Shown one piece after another: positions 5,335-9,551 of a stretch of 9,551 bases of DNA. Position numbers and translations under genes: made by a program. How positions within the stretch are numbered: the first letter of the stretch is position 1; each line of letters starts with the position of its first letter. The stretch is taken from contig JAIPIM010000149.1 in NCBI GenBank assembly GCA_021734725.1, positions 1 to 9,551 on the forward strand, given 5' to 3'. Source of the DNA: Minisyncoccota bacterium. GTDB lineage: Bacteria; Verrucomicrobiota; Lentisphaeria; Oligosphaerales; MVZH01. The notes beneath the pieces were generated by a model. The model made no database searches. It saw only the letters and a program-made list of their open reading frames with translations, and was not told the DNA's origin.

Positions 5335-7578
5335 CTACGTAAGTATAAGTTCTCCGGGACTGCGTAGTCGGTCAATCGTAAGTTTGTGCTGGTCCGCGTC
5401 AAAGCTCCAACGTCTCGTCGGCAACTGCTCACCGTCAACAGTCACGGAAGTGGGAACCATATCGGGAAGAATAATTCGGAACGACCATTCTCGCCGTTTC
5501 AGGTGGCCATCAAAGCTGCCCTTCGGTTCGTCGATTTTGACCGAGACGCACTCACCGTCGTTCTCTGCCGTAATGCGAGTAGTAGCATAGTCACCTTCGT
5601 GATGCTTGAGCGACACTCCGTCGTCCTCATAGAAAACCAGTGATGACTTACCGTCCTCGGGAAATACGTACAGTTCGATGGGATCGACCGGTTTTTCACC
5701 TCTATACTGCATCTCCGGTCCAAGTGGTATGATTGCGCCGCTTCTGACAAACAGACCGCCGCCGCGATCTTCAGGCCAGGAAATTTCTCTGTGCCGCCCG
5801 CCTTCCAAAATCTCTCCAGTCCAGAAATCCATCCACCTGCCTTCCGGGAAATATGCAGTCTTCTTGTAAATGACCACCATCAGGTCTCTTCCAAGCAGGT
5901 ATTGATGAAGGTTGTCCCGACAATGTCTATCCGAGGGGAACTCCAATGCCAATGGAACCATCAGGGGATAACCGGTCCGAGTAGACTGCCAGGCCCACGA
6001 ATAGAGGTACGGAATCAACCGTGAGCGCAGTTGGCCGTAGTATTTATGAGCAGCGGCCAGACTGTTGCCTTGCAGCCAGGGCATACGGAAATAGTTCCAG
6101 CTGTTGATCTGACTCCACGGCTGGAGATAACCGAAGTGAATGCCTTCAAGCTCACTTACCTCCATGTCATTAGTGGCCCAGGCATGACCCACCATGGACG
6201 TATTGAGCATTGCACCGAGGGTCCCCAGCCCGCCGCCGGTGTCGCCCGTCCATGTGCCGCACCACGCTTGAAAACCAATCCACCCAGCTACCGTGAAAAC
6301 GACCGCCCGCCGCCCGGTATGCTCTTCAAACCCCTCATGCATCTGGCGACTGTAAAGAAGAGGATACAAATTGTGCATCTCGCCGTCCGTCATACCATTT
6401 CCCCAGATACGATCAGGGTGTTCCATAACCTGAAAGGCGCCGTCCTGTTTGAAGAAATCGACACCTTGATCCACAAATTTCTTCAGATGCTCAAACCAAG
6501 GTTCTTCTCGTTTCGTATACTGATCCAGAAAGCGTTTCCGTGAAAAGTGTTCGTCCACTTCCATCTCGCTATGCCGCGCCGACGTTCCGCGAAGACCGCC
6601 CTCCATGTTTTCTCTGCCGATTCTCCGCTCGGCTTCGTAGGACAAGTCGTACTCATTGCATAACCAAAGCTCAAAATGATATCCCATTCGCTTGAGAGCA
6701 TTTATGAAGTTATGCGGCCCATTTGGTGCGTAGAAAGGAATGGGAAACCGCCCATTGTCCCACTTCTTTTCCGTAGATAAGTCGTAACGCGTCTCCATCC
6801 AGCCGGGTTCAAGTCCGAGGACATCGCAGGGAATCCCCTCACGCCGAAAATTCCATGCATCGTTGATCGCTTCGTAATCGTTAGCATGATCACGGCATAT
6901 ATACCATAGACCGAAGGCCCACCGAGGCGGCAACTTGGGTTTTCCCGTCAGATCGGTATAACTATCCAGCAACTCCCGATAGGAGGATCCCACCATGACG
7001 TAATAGTCAATGGCGCCACTCTGGTCACGCCAGAAGAACTCGCCGTCGCGAGTGGCGCACATGTCAAATACGATGTGATGCGTCGTGTTCACCAGTACAC
7101 CGCCGCCGTTTGTTGACATAAAGAAAGGAACCGGTATGTATGACTGAACATTGCAGACATGGCAGTCCGCTTTGTGCCCGCGATGAAACAGCCGCTCACG
7201 AGTTTGGTCCCCAAAACCACACCAGTCCTCGTCTGGCTGTGCGGCAAACCTGACTTCCGAACCCGATGAATTCAGACTGAAGCCCACTTGTCTGAGCACT
7301 GGGCAATCGTCTCCAGCACGTTGAATGTCAAGCGTTTTTTTGTCCGTCGAATACACAACGTTCATTTTTTGCGTGGATGATTGCCAGCCTGAGTCGTCTT
7401 CCGAATGTTCAACCTCCAGATCGGGCGTGGAAGGATGGACAATGAAGCCATACCGGTTTAGGCCACTGTCCCCGCAATCACGGCCGGGGACAAAAACGCG
7501 AATCCGCACGATATCTTCCCGCACAAAGTGTGTCTCTACGCAAACCCCGTCAATCATGTGCCTGGTCGGTACTTCCAT
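5335..7578 (-). CDS. Glycoside hydrolase family 31 alpha-glycosidase
   Basis: The 747-residue product has a full GH31 layout: an N-terminal beta-sandwich (about 1-215), a TIM barrel opening with LPPRWAFGLW (216-225), and C-terminal beta domains with YFPEGRWMDFWTGE (576-589) and VFYEDDG (648-654). Inferred catalytic residues are the nucleophile D379 in FFKQDG and the acid/base D446 in TWTGDTGG. Active-site loop GLEPGWM (255-261) defines a subgroup distinct from classical alpha-glucosidases, alpha-xylosidases and sulfoquinovosidases. There is no signal peptide, so it acts on imported oligosaccharides. Exact sugar is not determinable; alpha-galactosidase, alpha-N-acetylgalactosaminidase or alpha-glucosidase are options. 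The start at 7578 has AGGA 7 nt upstream. The gene follows the GH20 gene by 54 bp on the same strand, and the two probably form one operon. Confidence 0.9.
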   Translation of the reverse strand: MEVPTRHMIDGVCVETHFVREDIVRIRVFVPGRDCGDSGLNRYGFIVHPSTPDLEVEHSEDDSGWQSSTQKMNVVYSTDKKTLDIQRAGDDCPVLRQVGFSLNSSGSEVRFAAQPDEDWCGFGDQTRERLFHRGHKADCHVCNVQSYIPVPFFMSTNGGGVLVNTTHHIVFDMCATRDGEFFWRDQSGAIDYYVMVGSSYRELLDSYTDLTGKPKLPPRWAFGLWYICRDHANDYEAINDAWNFRREGIPCDVLGLEPGWMETRYDLSTEKKWDNGRFPIPFYAPNGPHNFINALKRMGYHFELWLCNEYDLSYEAERRIGRENMEGGLRGTSARHSEMEVDEHFSRKRFLDQYTKREEPWFEHLKKFVDQGVDFFKQDGAFQVMEHPDRIWGNGMTDGEMHNLYPLLYSRQMHEGFEEHTGRRAVVFTVAGWIGFQAWCGTWTGDTGGGLGTLGAMLNTSMVGHAWATNDMEVSELEGIHFGYLQPWSQINSWNYFRMPWLQGNSLAAAHKYYGQLRSRLIPYLYSWAWQSTRTGYPLMVPLALEFPSDRHCRDNLHQYLLGRDLMVVIYKKTAYFPEGRWMDFWTGEILEGGRHREISWPEDRGGGLFVRSGAIIPLGPEMQYRGEKPVDPIELYVFPEDGKSSLVFYEDDGVSLKHHEGDYATTRITAENDGECVSVKIDEPKGSFDGHLKRREWSFRIILPDMVPTSVTVDGEQLPTRRWSFDADQHKLTIDRLRSPGELILT

Positions 7579-7592
7579 AATCGATTCCTGTT

Positions 7593-7606
7593 AAACCAAG
7601 TGGTTT
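7593..7606. promoter_or_regulatory. 14-bp perfect dyad between the GH20 and GH31 genes
   Basis: AAACCA-AG-TGGTTT is a perfect dyad lying 14 bp upstream of the GH31 start codon and next to its ribosome binding site. It resembles operators of LacI-type sugar repressors in outline (AAACC and GGTTT half-sites), but those usually have a central CG. It could also be a small mRNA hairpin that influences GH31 translation. Confidence 0.35.
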
Positions 7607-7633
7607 TCGAGTCGTTGTGGCTAATACTGCAGG

Positions 7634-9551
7634 CTAATCCAGCGCAAGTCCCAGTAAAACGAGTTCTAACCCCTGAAGAGTCCCAGGGATAATTTCAAGA
7701 CGAGCGAGTTCTTTATCGGGATGCGGATTGACCCAGGTGTACGTCGGGATGTTGACCTCAATCGAATTGCTCAGCACACCGGACAGACCGGTCTCGGCAA
7801 AACTCGCCGGTGCCGGATCGTTCCAGTCATTGACGTGAAAACGGAATCTCGTTTCGAATTCAGCTTGCGTACCATCCTGATAGTGAAACACATAAGTCCC
7901 CGGAGTCTTTCCCCTGTACGGCTCCTGCTTGGCCGTGTTCAATGACATCCCGACGGGTTGCTTGTTGACGCAGTGAAGAAACGTCACGTGTCGCGCCCGA
8001 CCCGAAAGAGACATCGTCACGTTCGCCTTCCCGGGGGCTGCTACCAAGCCCGCCGGGCGACCGTTCTTGCGGAAGGACTCGCACGTAATACCGCGGTAGT
8101 TTCTCGCCTGCGTCATCAGGAAGTCGAGTTCACTGCCGGAAGGAAACCCGAGAACGTCCACGAGTTCGCTTTCCGATACCAGTACTTCCTCCGGAGGTTC
8201 AGCCGAGCGGCCGCCACTGCTCCATGGAAGCTCGCTCCCGTAGCGGTAGGCTGCCTGTCGGTAGTATTCGGCGGGAAGGAATGTTATGCGCTCGAGGTCG
8301 CAGTCTTCCGGAGACCAGGACAGGTGAGCACCCAAACCAATGGCCGTCGCCAAGTTGGCGGATAACGCATTCGGACTGGTCGCGTTCCACACGGTCTGAC
8401 AGTAACCCATGCCACCGTTGCGGTACACCGTTCCGATCGTTTGCGCTACATTCTTTGGATTGTGCCACGGACAACCGATGGTGGGATAACCCTCCGCAAT
8501 CAGCGTCTCGAGGAATGGCGTTAAAGGGACCCCATACCACCAGTACATCATAACAATATCCTTAGGGAATTTTTCCAGCAACTTTTCACCGGACATCTCA
8601 AGCGCACCACCGTTATGGTATGGATCCAGCATGTCCGCCCACATGTACATGGTCACGCCTTGTTCCTTCAAAACATCGTACGTTTTCATTGCGGTTTCCA
8701 GCACATATTGCCAACGAGTGAGATCCCGGGCTTTATCCCGGGGGTTCGTGTTCATGTCGTCAAACTGAATCTCGTCATGGCCAATAAAAAAATGCTCGAG
8801 ATCCATCGTATCCACCACTTCTTCAATCAGGTCATGGATAAGGGGGGCGGACTCGGGGTGGGAAACACAGAAATTCTTGAAGATTGCACTTTTCCGGCGC
8901 GTCCCGACATCCAAATCCGGACGCACGGCCAAATGACGGTACCGGGGTTGTGACAAAATGTAGCCGGCTTTGGACCAGGCATGATGAAACGGTATAACCT
9001 TGATGCCTCTGGCCCGTGCATACGCAGCCAACTCTTCCCAGTCTTCCTTCGTGGATGTATCGCCGCCAATGCCTGGGTGGCTCGAGAACGGGAACGGCGT
9101 CGGCCCCATATACGAATAAATAAACGGGAAAACCGCGTTCATGCGCAAGAGGAAAAGAATGTCTATTTGAGGCTTGACTGCCTCGGGATTGTTGTAAGGA
9201 CTTAAGATCATGCCGCGAAAATCCAGGCGCGGGGCGTCGTACATCACCATCTGCGCCAATGCCGGCGCCGGTTTGCTCTTGCCTGCGCTGCCCAGCACCC
9301 CAAGCGTCGCCAGTCCGCGAAGAACACCTTCAGGCGCGGCGGCCGATATGGATATATCGTCCGCGGCAATTTCCAGCTTGAACGCTTCGTCGGAGGATAA
9401 CTGCTCCCGATCTGCCTCACTCAAATGACCGAAAAGCTTCTTTCGCGTTTCTATTGCCAGGTGGACGTCAACAGTGGCAACGTACGCATTATCGCGGCAA
9501 ACTCCCCTGCGCACAAGGTCTTTCACGCCGTCATTGATGGACACATTTGTC
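7634..9551 (-). CDS. Glycoside hydrolase family 20 (beta-N-acetylhexosaminidase-like), 5' end outside the window
   Basis: At least 636 residues are visible, counting from a GTG at 9544; the frame stays open to the edge. The first 85 or so residues match the GH20 non-catalytic alpha/beta domain (EAFKLEIAADDISISAAAPEGVLRG, 53-77, given in parts: EAFKLEI and PEGVLRG). The barrel begins at YDAPRLDFRGMILS (102-115). The acid pair of the family is D257-E258 in FFIGHDE, and WADM (302-305) is a typical later strand. A C-terminal beta-sandwich follows (about 480-636), ending with TWVNPHPDKELARLEI (603-618). GH20 enzymes remove terminal N-acetylglucosamine or N-acetylgalactosamine by substrate-assisted catalysis. 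The usual residues before the first domain are missing, which argues that the true start lies outside; a signal peptide therefore cannot be judged. It is the upstream partner of the GH31 gene. Confidence 0.8.
   Translation of the reverse strand, partial: TNVSINDGVKDLVRRGVCRDNAYVATVDVHLAIETRKKLFGHLSEADREQLSSDEAFKLEIAADDISISAAAPEGVLRGLATLGVLGSAGKSKPAPALAQMVMYDAPRLDFRGMILSPYNNPEAVKPQIDILFLLRMNAVFPFIYSYMGPTPFPFSSHPGIGGDTSTKEDWEELAAYARARGIKVIPFHHAWSKAGYILSQPRYRHLAVRPDLDVGTRRKSAIFKNFCVSHPESAPLIHDLIEEVVDTMDLEHFFIGHDEIQFDDMNTNPRDKARDLTRWQYVLETAMKTYDVLKEQGVTMYMWADMLDPYHNGGALEMSGEKLLEKFPKDIVMMYWWYGVPLTPFLETLIAEGYPTIGCPWHNPKNVAQTIGTVYRNGGMGYCQTVWNATSPNALSANLATAIGLGAHLSWSPEDCDLERITFLPAEYYRQAAYRYGSELPWSSGGRSAEPPEEVLVSESELVDVLGFPSGSELDFLMTQARNYRGITCESFRKNGRPAGLVAAPGKANVTMSLSGRARHVTFLHCVNKQPVGMSLNTAKQEPYRGKTPGTYVFHYQDGTQAEFETRFRFHVNDWNDPAPASFAETGLSGVLSNSIEVNIPTYTWVNPHPDKELARLEIIPGTLQGLELVLLGLALD

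Noticed and set aside
5290..5357. 7-bp inverted repeat CCGGAGA / TCTCCGG between the convergent genes
   Set aside because: The arms are 54 bp apart and the second lies inside the GH31 coding sequence, so chance is the simpler explanation.
4788..5438. 216-residue open frame on the minus strand
   Set aside because: Antisense to most of the ComA-like gene and overlaps the GH31 3' end; the conserved ComA motifs are on the plus strand.
5335..7578. Sulfoquinovosidase identity for the GH31 enzyme
   Set aside because: Tempting because of the ComA-like neighbour, but the active-site loop is GLEPGWM and does not match the sulfoquinovosidase pattern as I know it.

Overview
The window looks like a stretch of chromosome from an uncultured bacterial heterotroph with a large carbohydrate and hydrolase repertoire. 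The combination of a ceramidase-fold hydrolase, a uroporphyrinogen-decarboxylase-like methyltransferase-family protein, an oligogalacturonate-lyase-like propeller, and unusual GH31 and GH20 enzymes is typical of Planctomycetota, Lentisphaerota/Kiritimatiellota, Hydrogenedentota and similar lineages. No marker gene is present, so this placement is an inference from gene content only.

Layout, left to right. Positions 1-135 hold no gene but contain a strongly structured inverted-repeat element (11-86). A ceramidase-like hydrolase follows on the minus strand (136-1440). A divergent intergenic region of about 430 bp (1441-1868) separates it from a plus-strand run: a URO-D superfamily protein (1869-2996), then after only 19 bp a PL22-like beta-propeller (3016-4269), then a structured 224-bp gap with a terminator-like hairpin and a leader hairpin, then a phosphosulfolactate-synthase (ComA)-like TIM-barrel protein (4494-5273). 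Convergent to these, on the minus strand, are a GH31 glycosidase (5335-7578) and, upstream of it with a 54-bp gap, a GH20 hexosaminidase-like protein that runs off the right edge (7634 to beyond 9551).

How they may work together. None of the complete proteins shows an obvious signal peptide, so they look cytoplasmic. GH20, GH31 and the PL22-like propeller would together fit breakdown of imported oligosaccharides that contain amino sugars, alpha-linked hexoses and uronates. The URO-D and ComA-like proteins are not standard glycan enzymes. They suggest a linked one-carbon, C2/C3-acid or sulfonate step. This link is inferred from neighbourhood alone. Several proteins depart from their family's catalytic signature (ComA arginine, URO-D His-X-Cys, PL22 Gln, ceramidase Ser), so annotation by family name would probably over-assign known reactions. 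The ComA-like protein and its structured leader are the most promising places to look for something new.
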